A stretch of 64,000 bases of DNA from Pipra filicauda (GCF_003945595.2 NW_024104316.1:682001-746000); one strand, 5' to 3'; counted from the first letter of the stretch, positions 1 through 14,395 are shown. Numbers and translations are program-made. The notes: generated by a model from the letters alone, not told the origin.

Positions 1-416
1 TCAGCACAGTCCAGGTTCTTTCGCATGCCTCAAGCTTTATGTCAGAATGCAAGTTCTTTTTAAGTAGCATTAAGTTTTTGGGTAGATCCTTTGTACCAGG
101 AGGGATTGGGATCTGGAATTGGCCCTCAGGTTTTAATGGCTTATGTGATATACTGAAGTCCTTGGTCTGTTTTTTATTTTGAGGGGGGGAGGGTGTGTGT
201 GTGTTTGTTTTACAGCGATTCCTTTCCGCCCTGTAGGGCTGTGCTTTTTTTTCATATCAAGAGCCAACTTAGAGCGTGGCTGTAGGAGAGAGCTGTGCCG
301 TCAGCCAGGAAAACAAACACCTAATTCCTCAGAAACTGCCTCTCTGTTTTGAGTTATGGCTGTAGTTAGTTATTTCTTACCTGCTTCTCGATCTGACTCT
401 CTGGTTTGATGCCCAG
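1..416 (+). other. SF3B3: SF3B3 intron interior, left edge of window
   Basis: This is the end of an SF3B3 intron. It closes with a pyrimidine-rich stretch and a cag acceptor immediately before the first visible exon at 417. A short GT-rich run lies near 190-210. No other feature is seen. Confidence 0.75.
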
Positions 417-3400
417 AACGGGGTGCTGCTGAGGACCGTCCTGGATCCCGTCACCGGGGATCTCTCCGACACCAGGACCCGCTACCTCGGCTCACGGCCC
501 GTCAAACTCTTCCGCGTCCGAATGCAAGGCCAGGAGGCGGTGAGTGAGGAGAGCTCCTGCATGGGTGCAGGTCCAGTCCCCAGGCACCGCGTCCTGGGTT
601 TCCTTGTGGGGTGGGCAGGGTGGGGAAGCATCCTTGCAACACAGCAGGACCCTCTGGGTAAGGGTGGGAAGTAGAATGACTTCATTATGGAACCGCCTGG
701 CTCGCAGCTTGCTCTTTCACAGGCAGTCTTGTTCCTGTTGGTATTCCCTTTACTACTCAGTAGTGTGTAGTGCTGCCCTACCTTCTCTAAAGTAGGGCTC
801 TTCTGACCCATAGGCTGTGTTTACAGCATGTTTGGAGAGCTTTGAGCATGTTCTTGGGCTTAAAGACACTGGAAGACCTCACTTGCCTTCCTTAGTGCAC
901 AGAGAGGCAGAGAGAGCCCTGTGCAGAAGTCGTACCCTTGAATGCTTGATCCGGTGGATGGTTGTCTCCTTGCATGTTGGAAATGGTTCAGCCAGGGGCT
1001 GGACAGCTGCCATGCAAAGTTCAAGGAAAATATTTGCATGATTTGGCATAGAAGGAAGAATGTGTTTCATCAGAAGTGCCATTTCCAGCCTTTCTGATGT
1101 GGCACTGGGGAAATCAGCCACCCCCTGCTTGACTCATTTTTGGATGACACCTTCAGAGTTGAGAAATATTGCTGGTCAGTGTAGGGGGCCAGATCTGGGA
1201 ATTTAACCTCTGCTGTAGTGTCAAGGTACGCTGGGGGGAAATTCTTCAACTTGCTTCTGCCAGCTGGAGATGAGGAGCTTTGCAGATGAGGAACTTTGCA
1301 GCTCTAGCAGAGAGTGCTTTTCTACTTTGAGACCAGCTGTTGTCACTCAGGCAGAAAGTAAGGTAGCACTGGAATTGATTTAGTCAAAGCTGAAGAGTTT
1401 AGAAGTCCACCTACTTCGTTTCCCTTAATTTGATTGAAAATAGGCTTCTGATTATTTTAAGTAAATTTCGTTACGACTGCTACAGCATTTGAATTGTGAC
1501 GGAGCAGTAAATACTTATTTTAAAAGACCTGTTCCTGCTAGAACAGGCTGTTTAAAAAAAAAAAAAAGATATGACAGTATTGTTGATCTTGGCTTTTACA
1601 GATAAGTAGTGTTATTACACCTCAGTTTGAGTATTTCTTGTCTTGATAGTGCTTTAAAGTTCCTCTTCATGCCATATGCAATGTCTAGATAAAACTGTCC
1701 CGTGAAAGCGGGCAGTGTCTCTGCAGGTATGGTCCGAGCTGGGTGGGGCCCACCCACCAGAGCTCAGTTGTTGAAGTGGGTAAGAGTTGGGCACTGTGCA
1801 TCCATTTGTACTTTGTGGAGTGAGCTTGCCTCCATCCCCAGAGCTAATACATGTGCTGCTTTCTTTCCCAGGTGCTGGCCATGTCCAGCCGCTCCTGGCT
1901 GAGTTATTCCTATCAGTCACGCTTCCACCTGACTCCCCTGTCCTACGAGACACTGGAGTTTGCATCTGGCTTTGCTTCTGAGCAGTGCCCAGAGGGCATC
2001 GTGGCCATCTCCACAAACACGCTGAGGTGAGCACTGATGGGGAAACACAAACAGTTCTGGGCAGGCGGAGCCATCGTGAATCCCACCAGACGTTCAAAAG
2101 GAAGAGCTAAAGTGACTTAATTTAACCTCGGAAAGACCTTAGTTATTAGTTTCTTTTTGGTAATGATTTGATAGAAACACTTGAATGGGTTTCAGAAAAC
2201 AGACAATACAAGGATAGTTGTGCTGTCAAATAAGAAATAGGCCATGCTTCTCAGTTTTGTATTTTCTAGCTTTTTTAAATAACAAGTGGAATTCAAATTA
2301 TCCCGAAATTCTCTGATCCTTAGAGAGAGGGAAGCTTTTAGTAAATGTGAACCTATTGTGTATTAGGATCTTGTGGTTTGTGATCTGAATTGGCTGCTTT
2401 GAAGAAAATAAACCACGTGATTTAAGAAACCAGAGGCATGACAGGGATGTATTTGTTGCTTTTAAAAAGTTCAGCTGAGATACTAAACAGATAAATGAAA
2501 ATAATGGACCACAAATTCAGGAACTCTGCTGTATGCACTTGAACAGGCACTTTTTTCATATCTGTCCTCACTGAAATATTACAGCATTCATTGCTTTTTA
2601 AAGGAGTCATTCTTTCTGGAAAGACTTGTGGTTTTTAGACACCAAATGCCAGAAGAACTGGCATTTCAGCTGGCAAGTCACAGGAAGAAAGAGCTGGCAT
2701 TGGATTTTTCGTACTCTTTTAACTAAAGTGCCTCTGAGGAGCATTTGATTACGTGTCAAAGTCAGTGTCACATTTAGATTCAGAAGATGTGTTCCCCAGG
2801 CGTGCACTTTCCTTCTTCCATGTGCTCTTTGTTCCTTTTGGGATAGACTTGATTCAGCACCATTCAGAACACACCCTGGGACAGTGAGAGCCCTCAAGTC
2901 AAGGACCTTGTCCTGCAGCACACACCTGTCCCACAGCGTGGGCTCCCACTTAGGGTGCTAAGTTTTGCTGGTTGCTGTGTGACCTGAAAAAGCTGCTGCT
3001 CCTCTCCAGCAGTAGCAAAAAGCTCAACTCCACTTTTGTTCTCTTGGACAGCTGTTTTTAGACCCTGTTCAACACGTGTCGCATCTTTGTCCCCCAGGAT
3101 TTTGGCCCTGGAGAAGCTGGGAGCAGTCTTCAACCAGGTTGCCTTCCCGTTGCAGTACACACCCCGAAAATTTGTCATTCACCCAGAGAGCAACAACCTG
3201 ATCATCATTGAGACAGACCACAATGCTTACACTGAGGCCACCAAGGCACAGAGGAAGCAGCAAATGGCTGAGGTAAGTGGGGTGGGGGACAGGTATGTGC
3301 ATCTGTTCCCTGGAGGAGACTTCTGCAGCTGGAAGTACTTCCCAGCTGCCAATGCCCGCAAAGGTTTTGTGCCCTGTGTGAATGCAGGGGCTGAAGGGAG

Positions 3401-6400
3401 TGGAGATCTGCCTCAAAACACAAATTTCAGCAGAATACACCACTTCCCAGTGCTCCTTCCTTTGCATGTTGTTAGGGCAGGCTGTAAGAACCACATAGTG
3501 GAGGATAGTTATGCTCGTGTAACACTGTTCTCTGGGATTTCTGTGACTGGTTGAGGATGTTTGCCTTTCAGTGGGTTGTTTATTTTCTTCTCAGTGTTGT
3601 TTCCAGAGTTGTTGATGTGGAGAAACAGCTCCCCAGGCAACTACCCCTTGGGCAGGGCAGAGCTGACACTGCTGTGCTCTGAGCTGCAGAGGCCCCCTGG
3701 GGAATAAGCTCAGGGTGGGTGGAAGCTTTGGGACTTAAAGGCTTTTATGTCTTCACAGGCAGTACCTTGCCCTGGACTACCTGGGGTTAGGGGAAACAGG
3801 GAGGCTGTGTTCTAACAGAGCATGCTGGGAAAGGAAATCACTGAGCTGTTCTCTTCTCCTGTCCTTTGATGTGCCGTAGGAAATGGTGGAGGCTGCAGGT
3901 GAGGATGAGAGGGAGCTGGCTGCAGAGATGGCCGCAGCCTTTCTGAACGAGAATCTCCCCGAGTCCATCTTCGGTGCTCCCAAGGCAGGGAATGGACAGT
4001 GGGCCTCTGTTATCAGGGTGATGAACCCCATCCAGGGAAACACATTAGATCTGGTCCAGCTAGAGCAGAACGAAGCTGCCTTCAGGTAAGAAGCATTGCT
4101 GGATGCAGCAAGAATTTCTGCTTGTGATGAGTCTTACATGTTTTCTTCCTTTTGCTTAGCTGTTACTGAGCTGAAATCCAGATGTAGCATGTTATTGAGA
4201 GACTGGCTTGAAATTCCAGAAGTGATAGCCAAATGGTTAAAGCTTTTGTCTTGCCTTTCCTTCCCTTCCCACCCTGATCTTGTCTGTATGTGGCATTAAG
4301 AGCTGGTCATGCTCCAAAAGCACTGGGTCATTGCTGGACCCCAGTGCTTGAAGAACAACACAGGGATGAAAATGACAGATAAGAGAGCAGGGAATAAGGG
4401 AATGTGCTCTTATCTCTCACTTCCCTTCTCATCCAGATAAACTGAGGATAGATTAAATGGAAAGGAAGCGTTAGAGGACTGCAGGGGAAAACCAACACAA
4501 CCGCAAAGAATAGCAAGTGCCTCAGCAGGTGAAGTGGAGTTAGGTCATGCTACTCCAAAAGGCTGACTCTGTCCTGTTTTGTCCAGGATTTCCAACCTGG
4601 CTGAGCTGTGTACTGGGCAGGAAATAACACTGGAAGATAAGGAAAGTTATATGCACATGTCCAGATTGGAGCAGCCTTTGAAAAACAGCTTCTAGTGGAG
4701 TTCTGCACATCACTAGGCAGTGTCCAGCCTGTGAAAGCAGCATCTTGGGCACTGCGAAAACATAAAACGCTTTGGGCATATGTGACAGCTGAAACACATA
4801 TAGAGAGTGTGGGAGAATGAAGGGATCTGCATTAAACGTTTCTACAAGGAGGAGAAATGACCTCTGAAAAGGAAGTGTCAGTGCTGAAAGGCTGGGCTCT
4901 GGAATGTCTGCTGGGCCAGGCGCAGGTCGTGCTCTCAGGGGATCCAGTCCGGGTGTGCAGTGTGAGTGTCCCGGTCACACTGATCTCCTGGTGTGTCCTG
5001 TCGTTCCCAGTGTGGCTGTTTGCCGGTTCTCCAACACTGGGGATGAGTGGTACGTGCTGGTGGGAGTCGCCAAGGACCTGATCCTGAACCCACGCTCAGT
5101 TGCTGGGGGGTTTGTCTACACGTACAAGCTGGTGAACAGTGGTGAGAAGCTGGAGTTTCTGCACAAGGTGAGGGGGATGATGGGCTCGTTTCCAGTGAGG
5201 CTGTTGGGGTAGCTGTTCCTTGACTGAATGCTGTAGTAAAATATTGCAGTATTTGGTGAATACTGGGCAAGATCATTGTGCTGATGTTGCACACTGGAAG
5301 CAGCCTGGGAAAAAATAAGCTGCCTCCTACAAAATCATTTGGTACATCTTTTGCAGAGCTGAGGATTGAACACAGATCTCCAAGTCCCGTCTTTTACCCA
5401 TCTGACTGGGTAAATGGGAGAGGAGCAGTGTTTTTCATGCCCCTGTTAGGGAGAAGAGGGAAACAGCTCTGTTTGCTTTTTGAAATATGAGCTCAGAGAG
5501 CTGCTTGAGCACTTGTTTACAGAGGAAATTCATACTGGGGTCACTCGAGCCCTGGTGCTAAGACTGTCAGTCCTTGGCTGACCACATGAAGCTGGTGTGA
5601 GCTGTCATCTTTCCTTGGAAGCAGTTTGGTTGTGTGTAGAAATGATTAGTGACCAACTTGCTTGACAGGTCTCGGGGGGGCTTTAGCGAGGGTTTCAGCA
5701 GAAAAAGTACTGTTCTCCTTCCCACGTGCTTCCAGCATGGCTGAGATTTGAGCAGATGAACACATGGAAAGGAATGTTGTGGCTTATTCATTTTCTACTG
5801 ATGCAGTGTGTGGGTTCTGTCCAGGACCAGGGCCTTCTCTGGTGCCACTGACAGAGCTGATGTTGTGAAATAAACTTCTCTTAGCCAGTGCTGCCAAACT
5901 ATGAATTCTGTAACTGGAAGTTCTCTTCCTTCTCTGCTGTGACTGATCCTTTTGGATTGATTAGTGGAGATTTTTCAGCCCTGTCTGGGTTACTGGCATT
6001 GTGGGCACACTGTAGTTGTTCAGATGTAACAATTTCTTTGATGGCAGCATCAGGGTGTCTGTGGCAGATGGCTGAACTAGATTTATGCCTTTGTTTAAAA
6101 ACAGTCTGGGTGGATTTAGGCAAAGTCTAAAGACTTTTTGCTGGATATAAATCAAAACTAAGAATTGAGGCAACAAGATCCTCATCTTCTTTTGCTCCCT
6201 GCCCCGCATGGGGTTCTTAGAGCAGTCCTTCACTTCAGTTAAGGTGCAGTGCCAGCAGTGTGCTGTCTGTGAGTACCCAGGGCTCTGTTAGCTGCTCCTG
6301 TGGCAGCTGTTGAGAGGCTGCAGAGGACTGACCTCTTGCCCCTCCTGCAGAAGATTGTGATCAACCTTTTGCATTAAAAGCCTTGGTACAGGCTAGTGAG

Positions 6401-9400
6401 CTTCAGCCATACCATTAGCTGAATCTATCCTGAAGCTTGATGTTAAGTAAGTTAGCTCTGTTAATGAGGGTCTCACAGTCTTTGACTTCCCTCCCTAGAC
6501 CCCTGTGGAGGAGGTTCCTGCAGCCATTGCTCCGTTCCAAGGCCGAGTCTTAATTGGAGTTGGAAAGCTCTTGCGTGTGTATGACCTCGGCAAGAAGAAA
6601 CTGCTTCGGAAATGTGAGAATAAGGTACTGGCTTCTCTTCCTGTCCAGAGATGTCATTTGGAATGAGTGATGCTTTGCAGCAGGAGCAAAACAAGGGGTT
6701 TAGCTGCTACTCCAGCCCAAGTGTGTCTGTGCCATGCTGGGTGCACATGTCTGGAGTAGTGCTGGGCTGGAGTGGACTGGGCTGTTGTGCTGCCCCTCTG
6801 CACCCCATGCACACGTAATTTTCTCATCACCGTTCAGGCAGTAGTGTTGCAGGTTCCTTTTTGTCCAGCTGTGTGCAGGAGCCTATACAGACTGTAAATT
6901 GGCCACCTGCTGCAAATGTGAGAGGTCTTACCCAGATACAAAACAGTTGCTGGAAATGTTTCCTTAGACTGGGGGATCAACAGGTGGGGGACAGAAGTTG
7001 GAGGGTGCATAAGAGCACCTCGTCAGATCCCCAGTGTGTTGAAAAGGGGGTTTTCTCCTTCAAGTAGATGGTCTTGCTTGCTGAACATCTCTGGTATTTG
7101 AGGAAAAAAAGTTGCAGTGTGGTTTTCTAACTCTTAATTGCCTGTTCTTCCCTCTCGTGCAAACTGCAGAACCTGTGCCAGTAGCTCATTAGTGCACAAA
7201 GGAACTCCAACAAGCTCACAGGCAGACTGGGAACTTGTAGGGGAACGTTTTTTTGTGTTGTGTGGTTTTGTTTGGGGTTTTTTTCCCTAAAACATGACTC
7301 ACATGAGAAATTGAAGCTTTTCTGCTCGGGCCTTCCATGAGCACGTAGTGAGGGGACATAGAAGCGATGCCTGCTTGCAGGGGTGCCCTGGCATCTCCAG
7401 TCATAGGCTCACCAGCAGAGCTTGTTCTCTGGACATTACTCACAGGGAGCAGGCTGTGAATGCCATGTGATGCCTGTTAGGTTGCACTGTGTTGATGGTG
7501 TATTTAGAGTGGGGCTGTAGTATGGCAGAAGTGAAAGGTAATTTTGGAGGGAATGATGGGGAATGAGATGTAGTTCACAAAGGGAAATCACGTTTCACTT
7601 GGAGTAGGGCAGAGTTTTGATGGATTTTGCTCCCCTGTTTGAAGCACTCGGGTTTTGTCCTTTCTCTCTCAAAAGCATATTGCCAACTACATCTGTGGGA
7701 TCCAAACCATTGGGCACAGGGTGATTGTTTCAGACGTTCAGGAGAGTTTCATCTGGGTGCGTTACAAAAGGAACGAGAACCAGCTCATCATCTTTGCTGA
7801 TGACACTTATCCCCGCTGGGTCACCACAGCGACTCTCCTGGATTATGACACTGTGGCTGGAGCAGACAAGTTTGGTAACATCTGCGTGGTGAGTGTGCCT
7901 CGGAGAAGTAGGGGCTTTTTGGAAGCATTTTTCCTTAGAACATCCATGATTTATCTTAAAAGAATGAGAATCTGTCCTTAGCTGGAGACAACGCCCTGTA
8001 CCATTGACTTGTTTTTATGGCTGTCGTCATAGTGGGCTGCAGTTTGTCAGTTTGTTAAATGAAGCAAACAAGTTGAAGCATTAGCAAAGCATAAACATAT
8101 TTCTGAAGTCTCTAATATTTTGTGTCGAAATTGCCTCAAAATTTGCAGTGAATTGTGACTGTGAAAGGGCCCATGAGAACTTGAGTCAAGCTTATCACTC
8201 TTACTTTTTCTGACTAAACCTCATCGCTCCCATTTAGCTTTCTCTGTCAGCTTCCTCTCCAAAGTTGGCTCTGTCAGTGCTGACACTTCCCCACTTGGCT
8301 GGATTTCAGCAGAGGAGGAGGAAAGAATGGATGGTCTTTCTGGCAGAGCTTTGATCTCTTTCTGAAGCGTGCTCGGGCGCTTTGGAGTGCAGAGTTCAGC
8401 AAGTGTCAGATGCTGCGCCTGCAGGATTTGGCCAACACACACAAATCAGTCCTCTTCAGTTTTCCTGCCCCACATCCATCAAACTGTTTCCTTAGTGGGA
8501 ACCACCTTCAGATCAGTTTGACCATACCTCCCAGGCTGATCTGCAAGTGCCAGGCCAGGCAGATGTTGGTCGTGAGGTCCTGCCCAGGGTTTTGAGCGAT
8601 GGGCCATCAGTCTTGCAAATACAGTTGTCATTTAAAGGCTATGTTGGAGGGACAAGTGGATGGTTTTGCTGTAAATGGAAAGTGATTCTTACAGAGTCCA
8701 CAAAAGCAGCCTTTCAGAGAGCACTAGAATTCTCCAGAGATAATGTGCTGCTTCTCTGCAGCTTGTTGATTGTTTTCTTGTTTCTCAATGCAGGTGAGAT
8801 TGCCTCCCAACACCAATGATGAGGTAGATGAGGATCCCACAGGCAACAAAGCTCTCTGGGACAGAGGGCTTCTTAATGGAGCATCACAGAAGGTAATACT
8901 TCATGGAAAGCACGTGGTTGTTCTGGGAAAAGAATTCGCTACTTTTCTGTGAAGGCCTCTGCAGTGTTGACCAGGAAATATATTGGCAGTTCTGCTCCTA
9001 CTCTATCTACTGTGCTGTGGGTGATTTGTTTTCACTGTTGCTGGAAGTCAGATTCAGTTTCTGAAATCACAGCCGAAGCCTGGTGGTGTTTGGAAGCAGC
9101 TCACTTTCTTATGCTGCTTTCCCTCATTACTTGCATCCGTTTGTCCAGCTGAGTTTTGCCATCTGGTCACAGGTGGAAGGCACTTCCTCTCTAGAAAGGC
9201 ATTTCAGAACTAGCAGGTGGCCAAATTTATTCTGCTTTCCTCTCTCAAGCCTTTTGATGCTTTTGTGTAAGCTAAAGAAAAAACCTGCTTCTGTGGTTGC
9301 CTTTCAGGCTGAAGTGATTATGAATTATCACGTGGGAGAGACGGTGCTTTCCTTGCAGAAGACCACGCTGATCCCAGGAGGCTCTGAATCTCTTGTCTAC

Positions 9401-11385
9401 ACCACCTTGTCAGGGGGCATAGGAATCTTGGTCCCTTTCACTTCCCATGAGGTAAGTAAGCCCAGGGTGCAGTGTTGCTGCCTTTCTGTGTGCTCATGCC
9501 CAGCCAGTATATTAAATGTGCTGTATCCCATGTGATTGAGATGCAAAGGGGAAGAGCAGGAGCTTGCTGACTCCTCTTTCTGCACTGGTTCGGTGAGGAC
9601 TTGAGAGCTTTCCTTGTTGCATTGCTGTTCTAAATCTGTTTGTGCTCCCGAGAAGCTCTTGGGTGGTTCAGTGTCTGAGGAGGAGTCCTTTGGCCTTGGC
9701 ATACTTTGTGTAACCTGTAGACTATTGATCAGGCACCCCTCTCTGTTTGTTGTGGCCTCTTGGAGCAGCGGATGCTAAAATATTCCTTCCTGGAGCTGCA
9801 GCTCTGAGCTGCACAGCTGCTCTGTGCCTCAACTCCTGGCCAGGGTGATTGCTTAGCTCTGCTGTGGGTGCTCCCTGTGGGGAAGTGGTGAAGGAGTAGC
9901 TGTGACCTTGGCTGCCATGTGCAGGGCTGCTCTGGCAGAACCTGGTGCCACAGAACCACAGACCGGTGGTTGGAAGGGACATTTAAAGACTATGTAGTCC
10001 AACCCCAACTGGGAGTGTGATGGCAGCTTTCAGCCGGTGCAGGAGCAGCTGCCTTGATGGGTGTTGTCTTGCTTTGCCAACAGCACTGATGTACTCTCTG
10101 ATCAATCCTTATTCTCCCCAGGATCACGACTTCTTCCAGCACGTGGAAATGCACTTACGGTCTGAGCACCCTCCTCTCTGTGGACGAGACCATCTCAGTT
10201 TCCGCTCCTACTACTTCCCAGTGAAGGTAGGCCTGAGCTCTTAGGATCAGCTGGTCCTGGGGGTGCAGAGAGTTGCTCTGGGGCTCAGAACTGCCTTGAG
10301 GCTGGCAGAAGCAAGTCATGATTGCTGTTCAGTGAGGAAGACTGGGGCAGTATCATCCACGGCTCGTGTAGTGCCTGAGACAGAATGCTGGCTCTTTAGC
10401 AGCACTCTGGAAGGAGAGCAGTACTTAGCCCTTGAAACTGTGGCTGTTTTGGTTTCTTAACTCTTGTAATGAGCCTCCTGAGAGTTGGTCCTGAGACTTG
10501 AGCCCGGAGGTGCTGCTGCATTTCTCTACACCACAGCATCTCCCCTTTTTCCACTGGGAGAAGCAGCATTACGTAGCTGTAGGTGTGGCTGGGTCAAATG
10601 GATGCTGCCTTGGGTTATGTTTTTTCCAGCACCATTGGAAAGGGAAATCTCCCTAGAAACGGCTGTTCCTGCATATTTCTGCTTTTGAGGAACCATTAGA
10701 AGCTGTTGACTGCTAAATGCTATGACCAGGAGGGTCCAGAGTACTGAACCAGAGTAACTGTGTGGTAACTGCTGCCACAGTAACGTGTGTAGAGACAGTC
10801 AGAACGCTGTCCCAGCAGCTGAAGCTGTCCAGGTGCAGAGGATGTTCTTGTTCTTGAGGAGCTTGAGGCTGACTTGCAAAGTGCACAGCCTCAAAGATGT
10901 GTCCCATCTGACTGAAGCTGCCTTTCAGTCATCACTCACAGCTTCCCCCGTCTTTCCTAGTGCAGGGCTCAGACCCAGGTGGATCCCTCTTCCTTTTCCC
11001 TATGTGATTCTTCAGCTGCACCCAGGCCTTTTGGGTTTCTCTTTCGTTACTCAAGCTGACCAGTAATTAATGTGATGCTAGCTGCTGCTATTCAGCAGAT
11101 GAGGTCACCAAGCATGGTCTTGTTTCCAGGACAGGATTAAGAAGCTTTTGGGAACAGACTGTTTGTGGCCATTTTTCCCCGTTTAGGCAGGGTTCAGTGC
11201 CTCTGTGTGGTGTCAATTCAGTGCTCTCCTCCTTGCCTCTCCAGAATGTGATAGATGGGGACCTGTGTGAGCAGTTCAACTCCATGGAGCCAAACAAACA
11301 GAAGAATGTGGCTGAGGAGCTGGACCGGACCCCACCTGAGGTATCCAAGAAGCTGGAAGACATCCGCACCCGCTACGCTTTCTGA
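417..11385 (+). CDS. SF3B3: Splicing factor 3B subunit 3, C-terminal half (11 exons, 5' partial)
   Basis: SF3B3 (SAP130) is the beta-propeller scaffold of the SF3b complex in the U2 snRNP, which helps recognise the branch site in the nucleus; it is also reported in SAGA-type complexes. Coding exons: 417-539, 1872-2026, 3098-3272, 3880-4085, 5011-5167, 6499-6624, 7676-7888, 8794-8892, 9308-9451, 10122-10226 and 11245-11385. All joins are GT-AG and keep one open frame of 547 codons plus TGA. That corresponds to roughly residues 671-1217 of the 1217-residue human protein. Diagnostic peptides include [57 protein letters not shown] and the C-terminus [11 protein letters not shown]. The part seen covers the later propeller blades and the CPSF_A-type C-terminal domain. 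Introns are 0.6-1.8 kb and mostly unique, apart from a CR1 fragment near 9950. Identity is near certain because the protein is extremely conserved. Confidence 0.97.
9950..10012 (-). repeat. CR1 LINE 3' fragment
   Basis: The stretch contains ggttggaagggac followed by tttaaagac and a tagtccaacccc motif. This is the reverse complement of the avian CR1 3' untranslated end. It is short and diverged, lies in an SF3B3 intron just upstream of exon 10122-10226, and is evidence for a bird or other sauropsid genome. Confidence 0.75.
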
Positions 11386-12120
11386 GGGGTCATGGCTCCT
11401 CTGGATGTTCTTCCAGGCATCATTGAGAGGAGGAATGTGTGGTTTTCTTCCCCTTTTCAGATATTGGTTTGGTCCTCTTGGTTTATGTTTCAAAGCAAGG
11501 TGACGTCAGTAAATACAGTATCAGCTATTAGGTGTCCCAACACATCCTGCTGCGTATGTGAAGGCTCCTGACATTCCAGCTTCCAGCCAGAGCAGTTCTC
11601 TCTCGGGAAGTGCCCAAGGCAGGATGCAGACTGACCCTCAGTCCCATCTCATTGTCCTTCCTTTAGGATGGGGGAGCCCCTGGGTGTCTTGCAGAAAGTC
11701 CTGTAGGGCAGATCCAACTGAGTCTTTGTCGTGTCAGGTGGGATTTGTGATTTCCCAGTGTTTTAGGAAAGGAAAGAGCTGTGGCATGATTCAGGATTAC
11801 CAGGTTCCTCTTAATAGTGCTCTGGGCTTCCACCAGCCCAGGGAGCAGCTGATGGGAAGCCTGGCTATGTGGAGGGTGTAACTGTCGCACTTGATTTGAA
11901 CGTTTTCTTCGAATTGCTGGGGGTTTTTTTGGACTCACCATTTCTGACTGTTTTCCCTGTAAATAGAGTTTTGTACAATGTTGACTCTCTTGGGGGTGGG
12001 GAAGAGCGAGGCCTGAGTCTGGGACTTGATTTGTTTCATAATAACTTTGGCAAGAGAGTGTCTCCAAGCTGTGACTGTGAGCAGCACATGAAGAATAAAA
12101 GCCTGTTTTTTCACTACCCT
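11386..12120 (+). terminator. SF3B3: SF3B3 3' UTR with poly(A) signal
   Basis: An untranslated tail of about 0.7 kb follows the TGA. The only good AATAAA is at 12094-12099, with a T-rich run about 10 nt further on. Cleavage is expected near 12110-12120. Confidence 0.8.
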
Positions 12121-14395
12121 GGTGCTGGGGCTCTTCTCCTTTGCAGCAGCTGCCACTGACCTAGCGAGAGGGGAGGAGGAGGAATACAGAAATGTGCTCA
12201 CCCTCAGCCCCATGCCCTGCACTCCTGCAAGCCCCTCACTACCCTGCCTGGAGCTGGCCCCCTGCCCTGCAGCGTTTCCTGAAGGCAGAGCAGTTGCTCT
12301 GCCTTGGGACACACACACAAAGCCAGGGTATGGAAAGAGGAAAGGGAAGAATTGTTTCTCCAGCCCTTCCAGGGCATGGCTGAAGCTCAGGGCTCCTGTG
12401 TTGCCCATTGAAGCAGCAGCTTTGAGAGGAGCAGCTGGCTGCCAGGAAAGGTCCTTGTCCTGGCAACCTGAGCAGGCAGCTGCAGAGGCTCCCAGCCTGG
12501 GTGCACCCACACAGAAGGTGTTTCCTGGTTCTGTTGGGTTGTTCCCTGCTTACTCCTACCAGAGGGTCTGTCTGTAGAGCTGAGATCCTGTGGCATCCCA
12601 TTAAGGATGCTGCTCCCAGCCTGGGCTTGGCGAGGCAGGTGGTCCCTGTCCTGGTGCTCTCTCTGAACAGTCTCCATGTTCTGCAGTGTGAGTGCTCTGC
12701 AGGGTGAGGGTAAACATGCCCTCCTGCCCTGTCCTTTGCACCCTCCTCTCTCCTCTCCTGCCCTGGCTCGTCCTTACAGGCCTACGTTGGCAGGGGCTTA
12801 ACCCAGGGCTGCACCCTTTGGCTCTGACATGGCACCCCGAGCCCCACCCGTCCTCTGCCGGGGAGCAAAGGGCTTTGTGCTCCCTTCCCCAGCCTCAGTG
12901 GGGATGGCTGTGTCAGGGGAGGGGCAAGGGGGAGCTTCTGGCTTGCCAGGGGCTTGGGGTGCCTGCCCAGTGCTCCCTGTGTTCCCTGTCCCCTTGTCCT
13001 CCCCCTGGGCACGATGCTCTGGATCAGAGAGTGCTTCCAGCAGAGCTCCAGCACCACTTGGCATTTGCTGTGTTGGTGTCTCGAGAATGAAAGTGGGGGG
13101 GGGGTGGGTCTTGGGTTGTTCCCAAGGGGCTTTCAAGCACAAGGGTTTGTTTCCTTGGCTGGGCTTGGTGAATAACCTGCCTCCAGTGCAAGGCAAAGCC
13201 TGGGAGGGGCCAAGCCCCAGTCAGGAGGAGCCGGTGGGCTGGGGGGAGCTGGCTGAGCCCCCAGACCACATTTGCCTGGGGGGGTCAAAGCTAGGGCAAG
13301 GAGGGTTTCTCCCAGCAAGGGCTCTTCCTGCAGCCACAGGGTGCTGTGTCCTACTGCGTGGGAGCAGAGCTCCCGGGGATGTGAACTGGGAGCTGTTTGC
13401 CTTGGGCTGGACCCAGCGGTGGTTTCCAGCCTGGTGCAGCCAAGGAGGGCAAACCACCCCCGTGCTGCGCAGTTCCGCACTTTCCCTTCTCTTCCTCACC
13501 CCATCCCAGCTGCCAAGCTGATGACTACGTGGGCAGGGAATGCTATTAAATGGCTTCCTCCAACGACTGCAGCAGCTGCGGGCAAAATCCCTGTGGACAC
13601 CTGCGTGAGGAGCTGGACCAACTCCTTCCCTGCTCGGAGCTGAGCATCGTGCCCCCAGCCCGGCCCTGGGAGGGAGGCAAGGGCTGTGCCTGGGACTGGT
13701 CAGGACCGGGGGAAGCTTGGCAGGAGCACGACAGTGGCTCTGACTCCATGCCAGGGGAATCCCAGTGCGCTCTCCTCACAGGCAGAAGTGCATTCCTTCC
13801 CACGCGTTTCCCTGGGAGCACTGACCTGCTCTTTGATAGCCGGTTTCTCTCCTCGACCCCTCGGGCGCCCAGCAGCGCCAAGCACAGACACAGTGGCTGT
13901 CCCAGGGGGCTCTTGGGGGTGGCGGGCAGGAGGACAATGTCCCATGGCTCCTGTCCCCTGCTCCTGGCAGAAGCTCAGCCCTGAAGCATCCTAAGAGGAC
14001 AACGTGGGCTTGGGCCACAGGGAGCAGAGTCCTGCTGACCTGGAGATAGCCAGGAATGCCCCAGCCCCTCTGAGATCTGTGCTGTAGTGCAGCCCTTGTA
14101 CAGGCACATACTGGGGAGCACTGGAGTTGCTCCCACTATGAGTGCCCCAAAATATACCCGTGTGTGACCAGCCCAGTGAGCACCCTGAGACACCGGGCCA
14201 GGAGAGTCCAGTGTCCTGAGAGTGCTGGCATTGGCAGAGCAGAGCACCACAGGGGCTGTACGTGCATCCTGCAGGGATAGCCCAGCACCCTGAGGACTGG
14301 ATTGGGCACAGACCAGAGTTAGACCACCATCCTGGGGCTCCTGACCAGGGCAGCAAAGCACCCCAAGGAGCAGGAAGGGACCCAGGAGGGTGAGC
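12121..14395. other. Intergenic interval between SF3B3 and IL34, no gene recognised
   Basis: This interval is GC-rich and has many overlapping open frames on both strands. None resembles a known protein, and none is supported by exon boundaries that keep a frame. From about 14100 the sequence grades into a degenerate form of the 32-bp minisatellite that follows. Confidence 0.5.

Noticed and set aside
4105..4185. Possible C/D-box snoRNA in an SF3B3 intron (gtgatga near 4123, ctga near 4167, with partly pairing ends)
   Set aside because: SF3B3 introns host snoRNAs in mammals, but the box spacing is too short, no C'/D' pair is clear, and it sits beside the 5' splice site rather than near the branch point. 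Covariance search would be needed.
12829..13521. A 230-residue plus-strand open frame between SF3B3 and IL34
   Set aside because: The composition is that of GC-rich non-coding DNA, with competing frames of similar length and no recognisable motif.
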